64,000 bases of DNA from Siphonodentalium dalli (Eukaryota > Mollusca > Scaphopoda > Gadilida > Siphonodentaliidae): positions 143,609,950-143,673,949 of the forward strand of contig CP136063.1 of NCBI GenBank assembly GCA_032622095.1, read 5' to 3'. How positions within the stretch are numbered: the stretch's first letter is position 1; every line of letters begins with the position of its first letter. The notes under the pieces are model-generated. The model searched no databases and was not told the origin of the DNA. It saw nothing but the letters and a program-made list of their open reading frames with translations. A program made the position numbers and the translations under genes. Below are positions 1 to 11,603 of this stretch, one piece after another.

Positions 1-290
1 TTGAGGCCAGTCTAATGCTATATATATATAGGTTTTTGCGGTTTTCATGTTCAAAGTTTTCTCCCGCTGTGCCAAACTATGATCGGATTTTCAGGTTCAG
101 ATCTCTGATTTTTCTTCTACCGGCAGAACCATGGTCCACCCAGTGCATGATCACAAATCTACTAATCCATTCAGAATAGGCTATTATCCAGGCATGTGAA
201 GGAACAGCCAAGGGGTGCAACTTGAATTACGCAAATTTATTAGCCCTCCCCCAACCGAGACCCTATAGCCGTACGTCCCTGCCCGCCATG
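1..290 (+). repeat. Diverged repeat shared with the hAT-like element at 57 kb
   Basis: The first bases (TTGAGGCCAGTCTA) recur at 57369, inside the hAT-like element at 57048-57887. Further similarity follows in the same order: a C-rich stretch with CCCAGTG, then GGGGTGCAA followed by a purine-rich tract. This suggests the window opens inside a decayed relative of that element, with its left end beyond the edge. No matching right terminus was found. No coding potential is seen. Confidence 0.4.
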
Positions 291-964
291 GTTATTTTAC
301 CACGTGGTTTTAGATAGGTATACTGACGAAATATATAGTGATATAGCGCGTTGACCTCAACTTGCTATTAAATTGATAAAACGGTACAACGTTTTCGTAT
401 AAAAATAAACTGGACCTGATTTCTTTCAGACAAGTTCAAAGCAAAATACCACCTAAAGAATCATGTCCGACCTAAAATATGTATCAAATACCTACGAAAT
501 AGCGATATAAAACCAATAATTTCCACTCCTCAGAATAGTAACATTAATTTCGTCGCTTGGAAGTCAAAAGCCACATTTTCTCACTAAATTTTACGTTTTA
601 GAATTGATATAAAACTTCCAATTTTAGCCGTTTTGACGAAAACCCTTATGAACGCTTTATGCCATTTTAAGAAATCATTTAGATTCGTCTTGAATTAAAT
701 GCGACGTTTGTTTCAACAGACGAATTATGAATTAAACTCGAGTCTAATTCTAATTGAATTAGATTCGTCGGTAGTGCGACGTTTGTTCCAAGGGTTAGGA
801 AAAACAAGTTTTCTTAAGAAGGAATATTTTCCCCATTTAGGAAAGATAATTAGAAAACAATTCTTAATTAAGAAAACATTTAATTTTCAATTAATATAGA
901 ATTTTTTCAATTGTGTTTTAAGAGATATATATATATGTATGTAAAATAGAGACAATAAGGTGAC
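291..964. other. AT-rich sequence without a recognised gene
   Basis: No gene seen. A short internal direct repeat is present: AGATTCGTC followed by GCGACGTTTGTT at about 680-712 and again at about 760-788. The open frame at 699-899 runs through this repeat and has no recognisable product. Confidence 0.4.
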
Positions 965-1447
965 TTAAAAGGCACGGGAGGCCTTATAGTTGTCGAAAAT
1001 ATTCATATTTGTTTCAATCACAGTAAACGGAAAAACACATACAGTTTCGTTCATATATACCATGGCCATGGCGTAAACAGCATGATATCATTAAAACCTA
1101 CTAGTACTATATTTCACCTAAGCAAGAGCCTGCATGATTGTGTTACAGAAGACAGCACAGTGTTACTGGCTAATCACATACACATGATATAAACGCTCTT
1201 TATTAGTTCCATATTAGGAATTCAGCAACAAAGAGCACTCCTTATGTTTACCATCATAATATAAACAAACACCAGGAAAGTAACTTGTTATGCTTTTGTT
1301 TACAATGGTCAAACATATGACAATAACATACTGTTACTAATGCAATATTTCTCATTTGTATACATTTTAATATTCTTTCTGTTTGTGGCGGTTTTTGACT
1401 GGTGGAAATATTTTCACAGCATACCCACCGCCATGGCCTCCCGTTAA
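965..1447 (-). mobile_element. TTAA-bounded MITE, family 1, copy A
   Basis: The element is bounded by TTAA on both sides and ends in inverted repeats of the type TTAAAGGCACGGGAGGCC. The same ~490-bp sequence occurs at 3450-3944, 55274-55775 and 60969-61492 in the opposite orientation. It has no transposase and no credible ORF, so it is a non-autonomous DNA element. TTAA boundaries suggest mobilisation by a piggyBac-type transposase (inference). It contains AATAAAGAGCGTTT-like blocks that are conserved between copies. Confidence 0.75.
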
Positions 1448-2974
1448 ATATACAAACAACAATTTTCGTTACATTTATGTGTTTCCAAAATTGCAAGTGT
1501 CCAAACAAGATACTGTGTACATGCCCGAAGTGAAACTATACAAAGTACCTGACAGGTACTACCTGTATCTTGTTCTGCCTCTTAAAATTGTATAAACCTA
1601 TATACGCAACAAAAATATATTGATTGCTAATAATTACGCCCGACACATGATTTTCAATATGTTTATAGAAAGATTTATCTCAAATCTGTCGGTTGCAAAA
1701 AAATATATAACAATTTCTGTTATTTGAGTATCCAGTTCAAACGATAGGAAAAAAATCACCACACATGACAAAACAAGCCCTGTATGTGCCTCAATAAACA
1801 TTGTAAGTCTGTATTTTTAAATGCACAGATTCTAGGACAGGTGATGTTTAATACACACAGAAAGACACTTGTATTAATGGATTTGTTGATACGGCACTTG
1901 CGCCATTGAGGAAAGATAGAACTCTAAGCTGTGCTGTTCATTCTATAATTGTGCGCTAGCACTCGTGTCATATCAACAAACCCATAAACAAAATTGTGTC
2001 ATTATGTGTATATACAGCATCATCAGCATGGTTTCAATAGCTGTTTCATGAATCGTGCAGATTGCATGTTTACTGTTCAGGTTCTAGCCCAAGTCTTTTC
2101 TGTATGCAACAGCTTGGGACATCAAATACAGTAATGCCCTAAGTACCGGTATAATCGACTCCTTAAACACAGTATAATTATGGGTAACTTTTCAGGATTT
2201 AGTCGGAAAGTGACGGTGTTGAGTGTTTTGATTATCGCTCACTATTTAAGTGCTGTATATAAACAAACGATTGACTGACACAAAGTGTGTTTTGTGGATA
2301 ATAATGCATTCATATGAACATTATTCTATACTATTAGTATATTCTTGGGAAACTTTTTGTAAATGTTATTTTTAAATTATAACCTGTAAAGAAGGCCATC
2401 CATTCCTTTAAGTTCCAAAGATATAAGGAGAATCACTGCATTTTAATTACATACCGCATCCATCGTAGTGCAACTGTTTTGTGTTCAAGCGGTAACCTTG
2501 CCATGGTGTTGGAAATTACTTCAGTGTAATACCGCAGCATTACCGGGGTAACACCACGTTAGAGATGGTCAATTACTTTAAGTATATGCAGGTTTGAAAT
2601 CATCATACTTGCATGGGAAAGGCTGCCCTCTACCGGTATATTCTTATAAAAAAGCGTCAATTTGACCCAATCTGAAGAAATACTGGTAGTGCTATAATCA
2701 AGATAACTTCAGCCCACAATTCTGGGCGTAAAGTCCATTATAGAAGAACATCGGGATGGGACTCGGTCAAAAACAGCATCAACCCAACCAATACCACAAG
2801 TTGTGGACCGGGAAAACTTGGATTTAAACAGGTACTAGTGCATGCATGTATTACAAGCATTAAACGGTACACTAATTCCGGCCATTTATTCCAGTGAGAT
2901 CGTCTCCTTTTATACTCAACAGAATATATGCAACAAATGAATGAATTTGGCCTTGTGTGTTCTATGAACAAAGC
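1448..2974. other. Intergenic sequence, no feature recognised
   Basis: Only short open frames and no repeat shared with the rest of the window were noticed. The base composition is AT-rich, with scattered ACCGGTA strings. Confidence 0.4.
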
Positions 2975-3055
2975 AAGCAACGTGGTATTTATAATGAAAA
3001 TGAATTATTGGCTGGAATCATAAATTCATTTTCATTATAATTTATACCATGTTGT
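2975..3055. repeat. Imperfect hairpin inverted repeat
   Basis: Two arms of about 28 bp (TGGTATTTATAATGAAAATG on the left, its near-exact reverse complement on the right) flank a spacer of about 15 bp. It could form a stem-loop. It may be a very small MITE. No flanking target duplication was identified. Confidence 0.65.
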
Positions 3056-3449
3056 TTGCATATATTCTGCAGTGTATAAAAGGGGATGCTCTTAACGCTC
3101 AGTGTAAAACACTGCAAATATGGAACTTAAAGAGCTTTGGTCTGTCTTCTACTGGAAACAACTCTTTACTGTGAAAAGACTTAATAATCTACATGTTAGT
3201 ATAGCACTAGTACTCACTAGTATTTCCAGATTTTGTGTGATAAAAATTTGGATAAACGTGCAGAATTCCATGTACTTCTTTTAAATTGATGCATTAAGTG
3301 CATGAGCGGCTGTAGAATTCTTCGAAGTGCGGTCATGCAAAATAACATAAAAGTTTGTAAAAAAAGGTACATGTACATACTACTATGATTATAGCGATAT
3401 GAAGTTTCTGGAGCACCTTTGATGGATAAAAGCGAATGTCAAACAGGCC

Positions 3450-3944
3450 TTAAAGGTACGGTTGGCCTTGGCGGTGGGTATCCTGTGAAAATATTTCCAC
3501 CCGTCAAAAACCGCTACAAACAGAAAGAACATCAAAATGTAGACTTTGTCCGTATACAAATAAGAAATATCACATAAACAATATGTTATTGTCATATGTT
3601 TGACTATTGTAAACAATAGCATAAAAAGTAACTTTTCTGGTGTTTGTTTATATTATGATGGTAAACATAGAGAGCTTTCTTTGTTGGCGAATTCCTGTTA
3701 TGGAACTAATAAAGAGCGTTTATGCCATTTGTGTGTGATTAGCCAGTAAAACTGTGTTGTCTTCTGTAACACAATCAGGCTCTTGCTTAGGTAAAATATA
3801 GCAGGTATTTATGATAACATGGTCTTTACGCGATTGTCATGGTATATATGAACGAAACTGTATGTGTTTTAATGTTCTTCTGTTTACGGTGTCTGGAACA
3901 AATATGAATAGTTTTCGACAATTAAAGGCCTCGCGTGCCTTTAA
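3450..3944 (+). mobile_element. TTAA-bounded MITE, family 1, copy B
   Basis: Same family as 965-1447 but opposite orientation. The left end reads TTAAAGGTACGG and the right end CGCGTGCCTTTAA, both on TTAA tetranucleotides. Internal blocks (GGCGGTGGGTAT, AAGAGCGTTTAT, TGATTAGCCAGTAA, GGCTCTTGCTTAGG) are conserved in order with the other three copies. No intact ORF was found. With copy A it forms an inverted pair about 2 kb apart. Confidence 0.8.
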
Positions 3945-4396
3945 AAATTTGCAAGAATCAAACTATAGCATTTCTACATCAAATCAGCTGATTTTTACCA
4001 GACTCAAGCTAAGAATCATGATTCTGACTCTCATCATACTAAAATCCATACAAAATAATCTACTGGTGCGCAGATATTTCATTGAGTGTTTCAAATCATT
4101 TTTATGGGACCCAAGGCACTCACAGTGAGTAGTAAATATGCCAAACATATAACATACAACAGTTCGTAAAAATATCACCACTAAGAAAAACACGAATTAC
4201 TGGTTCTTACATGTGTATATTAATTATTGAAAGTTTTCCAATAACGAAATTTCTCCTGCTGGAACCATTGCTATGTAAACAAAACTGTTACAGTTATTTG
4301 TCAACAAACATTGCTTCTAGTAATCACGAAGGTTAAAAATATTTTAGTCTAAATATTATTTTCAGGATATTTTTTAATGATTTGGCCTTTCAATGT
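3945..4396. repeat. Sequence related to the duplicated repeat at 16.6 kb
   Basis: From about 4225 the sequence (CCAATAACGAAATT, ATGTAAACAAAACTGTTACAG, TTTTCAGGATATTTTTTAAT) matches the repeated unit at 16593-16872, and in both places it leads into a related MITE region. Nothing coding is seen in 3945-4225. Confidence 0.45.
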
Positions 4397-4400
4397 TTAA

Positions 4401-4654
4401 CCCTTTCATGATGGGAGCTGCGCTGGTGCAGCATTAAATATCATGTACCAGTGAATTCTTGTAAATATACAAGTCTCACCTAGCGAGCCTCACATGTATA
4501 AAAGAATGCAATGGATTACAAGGTCAAGGTAAATATTGTTAGGCCATGTATTCTCGTATATATGTGAGGCTCCATTTTGGAGACTCGCAAATGTAAGAGA
4601 ATGCATTGGCGCAGGGTTTTAGCAAAATTTCAGGAATCTCAAGTCATGGAAGGT
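4401..4654 (+). mobile_element. piggyBac-type MITE, family 2, copy 1
   Basis: TTAA at 4397-4400 is followed by CCCTTTCATGATGG. The right side carries the degenerate complement of this end and TTAA at 4655-4658. TTAA target duplication plus termini beginning CCC is the hallmark of piggyBac superfamily elements. A clearer copy lies at 25597-25821, and a disrupted one surrounds 13048-14604. It has no ORF, and the interior holds short inverted repeats around TATATATGTGAGGCTCC. Confidence 0.7.
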
Positions 4655-4885
4655 TTAAGTTTTTATTAAACTTTGGCATCTTATTGGACTTATTCAACAT
4701 TGGTTGGTAATGTCATTGTAACAGTGATGTTTATCAGAATTGCTAGCATGCAATGCTATTCTTTCGTAAAAATTAATTAACTCACAGAATATCGAAAGAC
4801 CAGATGTGAGTATAAACTATAATATAAATTTATCACCCCATTTTATGCAGGGATACGAAAATAAACATAACATATGTTATGCTTT

Positions 4886-5300
4886 AAAGTGATGTGAAAC
4901 ACTCCGGCAGGATGATACAATAGAAATTGAGATAATCTTACTCAAAGTAGTTATTTTTACAAATATTATATCCAAATTGGTAACACACATCGGTATTCTT
5001 ATATATTAATTAATTGCAGTGATTCTCGAAGGTGAAATCGTTTTCGTTAGTTTATCGCAGATAGTTACGTCCCGAATCAAGAAGTAAATATTTACAATTG
5101 AGGGTAGTTCAGACGATGATTTATATGGAGTGGTGGGATCAATTTGCTTGAAATTTTCGGCGATGTTACTAAAATGCTACATTCCTCCATTTGACATAGA
5201 GCCTGAATGCTAACTTATCAGTTTCACAAACCCGAACAAGTCCATAAATTAAAATGTCTTTTAAAGTCAACATGGACAATTAAATGTAAACAATCTGATT
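4886..5300 (+). repeat. Dispersed repeat, inverted partner at 63490-63865
   Basis: About 400 bp align on the opposite strand with 63490-63865, sharing AAAGTGATGTGAAACACTC, CAAAGTAGTTATTTTT, TTCTTATATATTAATTAA, TAAATATTTACAA, GTAGTTCAGAC and GAACAAGTCCATAA in order. No reading frame is maintained in both copies, so it is probably a non-coding transposon of unknown class. The ends are not sharp. Confidence 0.7.
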
Positions 5301-6317
5301 TGATGGTTTCAACATTTCTTAATCAATTAATTGCCAAAACATAATGCGAACTACTGTCAACTCTAGTGTAACATTTTCCAAAACGTGTTATAAATCAACA
5401 TTTTGTTCATCGCAACTTGGTATCAAGATTATATCAATCGACACATTGAATATTTGCTAGGCCGGGAAATATTCAAGGTGGTGAAAAATAATTAATTTGT
5501 TTTATATTTTATAGCTCAGAACTTTAAAGGGTGTGTTCCTCGACTCGAATCAATTATTTTTACCCCTGAAGCCAAAGAAATGATCATTGAGGTGGGAGCA
5601 TGAACTCGGATTATCTATCTTTAAATGTACATGTATGGTACATGTATAAGCCACATTAAGCTCCTTGTGCAGAATACTTGGTGATACAGCAGGTTGATAA
5701 AGGAGCATCAGAATACTAGTATTTTGATTCTGTGATGGATTTTGAGACCTGTATGTGTACATGAATCCGATTATATTGACATACTGCAATAATTTGTCAC
5801 TAAAAGTTCATATCCTTCAGATAAGCTCAGAAGCAAGGCTAAGACTGTTACATGGGTACTGTTGTGCCTTGTGTGGAGATTTGAAACTGGTACACCTCCA
5901 AATTCTTGTCAATGTAGTACGAAATATAAAAACGTTTATGCATACGCTGGATGCCATAGTGCACATTTTCTGAGACTCGGTGAAGTATACAAGTACATGT
6001 ATGTGTATAATTGAATTCACTAACTTCACTTATCAAGATTTCCACCACATAAATATGACAAAATGTAGAGGTCACTGATCGGTCTCCATCAAGGAAGGAT
6101 TGCATACATACATGTGTCAGTTTTGCCTTTGATGACACATTGAACATCATTTGGTTATAAATTAAAGCCTTCCCTTCGCTGCAGTGTGTACTAGTTAACA
6201 GGTATGCATGGTACTGGATTCAGTGCATACTGTCCGTAGGTATACATATGGTACATGTCTATAGCAAGGAGACTCAGGACTCACTGTCACAGCAACAACA
6301 CACATGTCATGCATGGA
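5301..6317. other. Intergenic sequence, no feature recognised
   Basis: Several overlapping open frames of 70-100 codons occur on both strands, but none resembles a known protein and they shadow each other. ACATGTA-rich stretches explain the lack of stop codons. Confidence 0.4.
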
Positions 6318-6600
6318 CGAATACCGATAACATCTACAGTACCGTACATGTATCGAGTACATATACACCGAATAACATTTGAAATCCTTCCTCGTCCAGT
6401 CTTGGACAGAATTAATAATAATATTGGTATTAAGGGTCACCATGCAGTGTTTGCAAGAAGCCGGTATATACCGATAACATATACAGTACATGTATCCAGT
6501 ACATGTACACTGAATAACATTTGAAATCCTTCCTCATCCAGTCTTGGACAGAATTAATAATATTAGTATGGAGGGTCACCATGCAGTGTCTGCAAGAAGC
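6318..6600 (+). repeat. Two-copy tandem duplication, ~145 bp unit
   Basis: The block from ATACCGATAACAT to GCAAGAAGC is repeated directly, with units at about 6318-6462 and 6463-6600. Both contain AACATTTGAAATCCTTCCTC, CAGTCTTGGACAGAATTAAT and GGGTCACCATGCAGTGT. The copies differ by small indels. It is non-coding. Confidence 0.75.
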
Positions 6601-6802
6601 ACTCAGGATTCAGGAAACAAGATTCTATGATTGGTTATCAGATGTCAGGCCTTGAATGAAATTTTGATGTCTCAATCCAGTCAAGCAGCTCCTCCTGTCT
6701 GAAAAAAATATTTGAATGCTTGTAGTGACATCAGAAAAGAGGAATGATTAATCAGATAAATATCATTAAGATACATCATCCAAATTGATCACCCTGGGGC
6801 TA

Positions 6803-6900
6803 GAGATGGGCGGTATTGAAATTTCAATCTCGGTATCTGTAAATTTTCGTTGATTCACCTCGGTATCGGTACGGTAATCGGTATTGATATTAAATTATAA
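6803..6900 (+). repeat. Possible single hAT-like terminus
   Basis: CTAGAGATGGGCGGTATTGAAAT followed by repeated CGGTAT strings resembles the ends of hAT-type MITEs, which often start with a short pyrimidine-purine block then GGGCGGTAT. No opposite terminus or 8-bp duplication was found, so this is weak. The rest of 6601-7380 shows nothing else. Confidence 0.25.
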
Positions 6901-7380
6901 GACCAGAGCAGATAGTCTCAGTAAATTGTTGTAATTCAAGTTTTTAGCTGAACAATATACATGTATATGTGACCACGGTCCACGGATTTACTACATTCGG
7001 GACAAAGCTAGATTAGGCAACAAAATGACTTACACAATTAAGTAATATTCACACATCTCTTGACTTTGATGATTTACACGCATGTCATCGTACTGATTTG
7101 AAAAGAATAAGAGCATGACTACAATAAGTTTTCGTGTCACTTTGATTCTCATAACATTTCCATGAGTGAATAGAATTGTGAGTAGTAATCAGTGATCACA
7201 AATCACAAATTTATGAACTTTCGCGCGATCCACATTATCATGAAAATTGGCAAACCATTGCAATTTCCGAACTGCAGATGCTCACACCCGTTGGTGGTTC
7301 ATATTCTCCTCCTTGCAGTGTGATATATCATTCACGTATACAAGAGTCCCTCTTGTTTATAGCAGGCGAGCTACCGGTTG

Positions 7381-7657
7381 CTATGGAATACTATTAGGGC
7401 CACTTCCTAATGCCGCTTCTGCCGCGTGCCGAAAGCGACACAAAGTGCGCCATTAGTAACGCGCTAAAAGCGACAAATGGCGCAAATGGCGCACCTTTTG
7501 TCGCTTTCGCGTGCCGAAAACAAAATGTGCGATATTAGCGCTTGTTTCGGCGCACCGAAAGCTACAAAATGTGCGACGTAACGGCGCACATTTTGTCACT
7601 TTTGGCGCGTTACTAATGGCGCACTTTTTGTCACTTTCGGCCCTAATAGTTCCATAA
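7381..7657. mobile_element. Palindromic MITE
   Basis: The 277-bp segment reads nearly the same on both strands. It begins CTATGGAATACTATTAGGGCC and ends with the complement GGCCCTAATAGTTCCATAAG. Inside, GTGCGCCATTAGTAACGCGC on the left is mirrored by GCGCGTTACTAATGGCGCAC on the right. Units of GCGACAAATGGCG and GTGCGACGT recur. It is GC-richer than its surroundings. It has no ORF and no TTAA. The superfamily is unknown. Confidence 0.7.
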
Positions 7658-8104
7658 GTTGCACATGGTGCACAAGTGTTACTTTAAAGCTATCACGCGA
7701 TCTTTTTGGTCAGCTATTCTATAAGCACATATGTATAGTATACCTGTAAGTATATATATGTTTAATAACTTTAATACAGTAGGATATAAACATATGTATA
7801 CCGACATATATGTGCACAACTTTCCCAGATGTGCTATTTACAATTGACAAGATCAGGTTGTATAAAAAAATTTGCAATGCATATATCAAGCCGCTATTGC
7901 ATCACCATCTATAATTATAAAGTAACGCACACATGTTGGCAATACATTAATAATTTCCTTACCGAAAATACCGTATTTTTAAATGCCGAGTACTGCCCAT
8001 ATCTACCGGGGGGCCGAGTTATAACAGTATTAATGATATCCATTCAAATGCTGCATGGTGGTCAGAAACAGCTACAAATACATGTATCATGCATACACCG
8101 GTGT
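7658..8104. other. Intergenic sequence, no feature recognised
   Basis: ATATATGT-rich sequence. The open frame at 7829-8164 has no recognisable domains and runs into a poly-C tract. Confidence 0.35.
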
Positions 8105-8402
8105 AACAGATATCTCCCCCTGGATATATCCCCCACTCTGGATCCCCCCCCCCCCCATGAATGACTAAAATAAAATTACACTCATTTGATATATGTTAGT
8201 TGAACAAACAAAAATTAAATATAAAAAAACAAACTTAAATCTCAAAAATATTTTTTTCTGGCCATTTCAGGGTCAAACGATATTAGATGAGTAAATTTTC
8301 TTTTAGTCATACATGGGGGGAAATGCCCAGGGTGTGCGAGTGAGATAGCTGAGGACATTCGCAAATATCACTCCCCCATGGGGGAAGATATCCAGACAGG
8401 AG
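8105..8402. repeat. Foldback-like inverted repeat with poly-C/poly-G
   Basis: GATATCTCCCCCTGG, CCCCCCATGAATGACTAAAA on the left are mirrored on the right by TTTTAGTCATACATGGGGGG and GGGGGAAGATATCCAG. The arms are 70-100 bp with a central AT-rich spacer. It is possibly a MITE. No target duplication was identified. Confidence 0.5.
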
Positions 8403-9890
8403 CTGATGACATGGTACACCGGTACCTGTACTAAATACTTAGTACTACCAAAAACATTCCAGATACATGTATAGGTACCGGTATATTATATTGGTCTTGT
8501 AAATATCATATATTTGTAAATCTTTTAAGAAGGCAATTTAAACAGTTGGGGGGGGGGGGCAAATTGGCATTCCAAATACTAATTAACACTTGAAAGCCTG
8601 ACATGTGGCACCCCAAATGTCAATATAACATTTGATTTAATCATCTTTACTTGAATTAGGTGAGTTCACAAATACTCTATTTCCATGCATATTTGTAAAC
8701 ACAATTATACATAAACATTGGGGAAGTGAAAAAATTATACTGCATAATATACAAGCATATGTATACTAGAAGATAGTGGCACTAGTACTACTAGTAGTAC
8801 TTCTGCATGTCACATACCAGTATATACCACATATACTGCGAATTGACTTCTTTAAAAATATTGGCCATCATATCAGGGGAGGGGGATTCCCGGGCACGTA
8901 TGTCGGGTGGATGGGTTGGTTGATGGGTCCAACAAACATTCTTTTCCACAACTAAAAGTTTTTTTCCTGCAAGTCATTTGACTGTTTTGCAATGAGTTTG
9001 GCTTAAGACACATTACAATAAGATAAATACCGGTTACATAAATGACAATTGTCATGATGATCAGACAATTAACAGTATAGCTTGTAGCTCATGCTAATGG
9101 ATTGAATTTTGAAATCCAAGAACAGCCGTGTTTTTTTGCTGAATGACCCCAAAATGATTTGTTCCTATTTACATGTCAATGTTAACATCCATGACAAATA
9201 GTATGCGCAGAAATTCATATACAGCTGTTTACAGTGAATCCCCCCCCCCGCAAATCTGTTTTATTGTTAAAAGGTGGGGGTGGATGTTTGGACGCGGGAG
9301 TGGGTGGGTCCCAACAAGGGTCGAAAGGAAAAAATCAGCATACGTGCCTGAACATTTTTTCTGAACCCCCCCTCCCCCTGAGCATATGGCCATTTTCGTC
9401 TATTTTTCCAACTATACTTTCTATAAGCAATGGGAATGCTTGATAGAAAATTTGTAAATAGTATATACAAGTAGGGGGTTAAATGTAGCACACCATGAAC
9501 TTTGAAGTTGCCGACATTGTTTCTGGTGTCAATTTTTAAACTCCACCCATCGCCTGTTGTCAGGCCGCATTGATTGGCATTACACAAACAGGCATGGAAA
9601 TACAAGATAGTGATTCGTCTTATACATGCATATATAAACTTGTTAATTTAACGAGATCCTTGTGGTTGTATTAATTTTCAACTTTTGGTGTGATATCTTT
9701 TGGTGTATCATAACTACACGGTACTGTAGTTCCATAACAATGACCGTGGCTAATGAATCTGGCATTTCTGTAATAAGAAGAAAAATATGCTGCATATACA
9801 TGTATGTGATATGGATACATGTATTTTTATAATTTGCAAAAATATTTATAAACAAAGTGTAAAGTTCATTCAACAAACAATGTGAGCGTC
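8403..9890. other. Intergenic sequence with homopolymer G and C tracts
   Basis: No gene recognised. G or C runs of 7-11 bases occur at about 8549, 9240 and 9365. Short open frames in 9173-9605 cross these tracts on both strands and are not credible genes. Confidence 0.4.
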
Positions 9891-10575
9891 CTCGGCAATT
9901 CAGATGACCATGGTTCATTCGTATATTGTCGGCGGTTAACCATGTGATTAACTACCCTATGTTTTTGTATTTACTTTGTACAATTTTTAAGTACACACAC
10001 AGTTCTGATTCAGTCACAAGTGGAGGTAACCAAGGATACGCCACAATTTCGCATCTAAAATGCTTGATACCACTTGTTATCACTCGCGACAATGCGCGAC
10101 CATGAGCAGTACAACTATCACCGTATCGGTTACTACCCACAACAAAATCTGTCCACTTACGATTGAATCGTGATCATCAGAACATTCACTTAGTGAACGT
10201 TCAGATGACCACGATTCAATCGTAAACTTGTGGAAACTTTTCCGTCGTAGGAAATAACTGATAATTGGACTGCGCATGCTCACATCGAAATCGTAGGTCA
10301 ACAATAATATCAAGCACTGTTTGATTTTACTATTTTTAGATGCCAAATTGAGGCGTATCCTTGGTTTATACCTCCACTTGTGACGAAAGATTCGCAGTGG
10401 TGTGTGCATAAAAATTGTAGCTGAAAATGACCGGTGTAGTCAATCACATGCTTTACGGTATAATCATGTACGACGCCGCATCGCAATTGTGTGAAGAAAC
10501 TATCCACGATCTTGTCGGGCCTGATTCCTCCACTTACAAATGAATCGTGGTCGTCTGAACGTACACTTAGTGTTG
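9891..10575. mobile_element. Large imperfect palindrome (foldback element)
   Basis: The two arms of about 300 bp are related as reverse complements around position ~10195. Matching blocks include CAGATGACCA..TTCATTCGTA with its complement near 10535-10562, CATGTGATTAACTAC with GTAGTCAATCACATG, and GTCACAAGTGGAGGTA..CCAAGGATACGCC with its complement at 10345-10385. The centre (10153-10233) is a sharper 40-bp-arm palindrome. The arms have diverged and carry no ORF conserved between them. Confidence 0.65.
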
Positions 10576-10677
10576 AATTGGCCACACAATAACTAGAATG
10601 AATGGGCATTTTATTTTTAATATTATCAGGTTCACATTTGTTCAAAATTATTCTATGAAGAAGTACCTTTATATACA

Positions 10678-11098
10678 ACTAGCCGATGAGCCCGACGTTG
10701 TCCGGGCTATTCAAAAACCAAACTTCAAGTCGATAGCTCCACCCGTTTCCGAGATCTGGTCTGCGCATGCGCGAAGATGGCGTCGCACGGGCTCGGCGAC
10801 CCGATAAAATTCGTATCCGGGGCAAGATACATTCACATAGCAAATTTCAAGTCGATAGCTACACCGGTTTCCGAGATCTGGTCTGCGCATGCGCGAAGAT
10901 GGCGTCGCATGGGCTCGGCGACCAGATAAAATTCGTATCCGGGGTAAGATACATTCACATAGCAAATTTCAAGTCGATAGCTCCACCCGTTTCCGAGATC
11001 TCGTACCAAGTTTCGTCCCGATCGGTCGAGAATCGTAGATTTGTATAAATGACATAGATACAGACAAACATACAGACAAACAGAGGTCTTCAACATAT
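10678..11098 (+). mobile_element. GCCGATGAG-type repeat element, copy 1
   Basis: The element starts ACTAGCCGATGAGCCCGACG, where GCCCG and CGGGC can pair, and ends with CAGACAAACAGAGGTCTTCA and an ATATAT tail. Between lie subunits of about 122 bp containing GATAGCTCCACCCGTTTCC, TGCGCATGCGCG and ATTCGTATCCGGGG. It is the first of three head-to-tail copies, and a fourth lies inverted at 54633-55175. The long open frames here are by-products of the stop-poor subunit and shift register between copies. Confidence 0.75.
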
Positions 11099-11114
11099 AT
11101 TACCTTTATATACA

Positions 11115-11570
11115 ACTAGCCGATGAGCCCGACGTTGTCCGGGCTATTCAAAAACCAAATTTCAAGTCGATAGCTCCACCCGTTTCCGAGATCTGGTCTG
11201 CGCATGCGCGAAGCTGGCGTCGCACGGGCTCGGCGACCCGATAAAATTCGTATCCGGGACAAGATACATTCACATACTAAATTTCAAGCCGATAGCTCCA
11301 CCCGTTTCCGATATCTCGTCTGCGCATGCGCGAAGCTGGCGTCGCACGGGCTCGGCGACCAGATAAAATTCGTATCCGGGGCAAGATACATTCACATAGC
11401 AAATTTCAAGTCGATAGCTCCACCCGTTTCCGAGATCTCGTCTGCGCATGCGCTGCACGGGGAGTCGCACGGGCTCGCCAATACGTTAGGACGACCGCCT
11501 GGTCAAACTACACACACGTACCAAGTTTCGTCCCGATCGGTCGAGAATCGTAGATTTGTATAAATGACAT

Positions 11571-11603
<33 letters not shown>

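Noticed and set aside
5550-6524. Cluster of 70-100-codon open frames on both strands
   Set aside because: They are mutually overlapping shadows in ACATGTA-rich sequence without recognisable domains.
11520-11560. Hammerhead-ribozyme-like motifs (CCGATGAG and, on the other strand, GGGACGAAAC)
   Set aside because: The canonical CUGAUGA core is not present with a matching GAAA and stem III in the right order. The parts lie hundreds of bases apart and on different strands.
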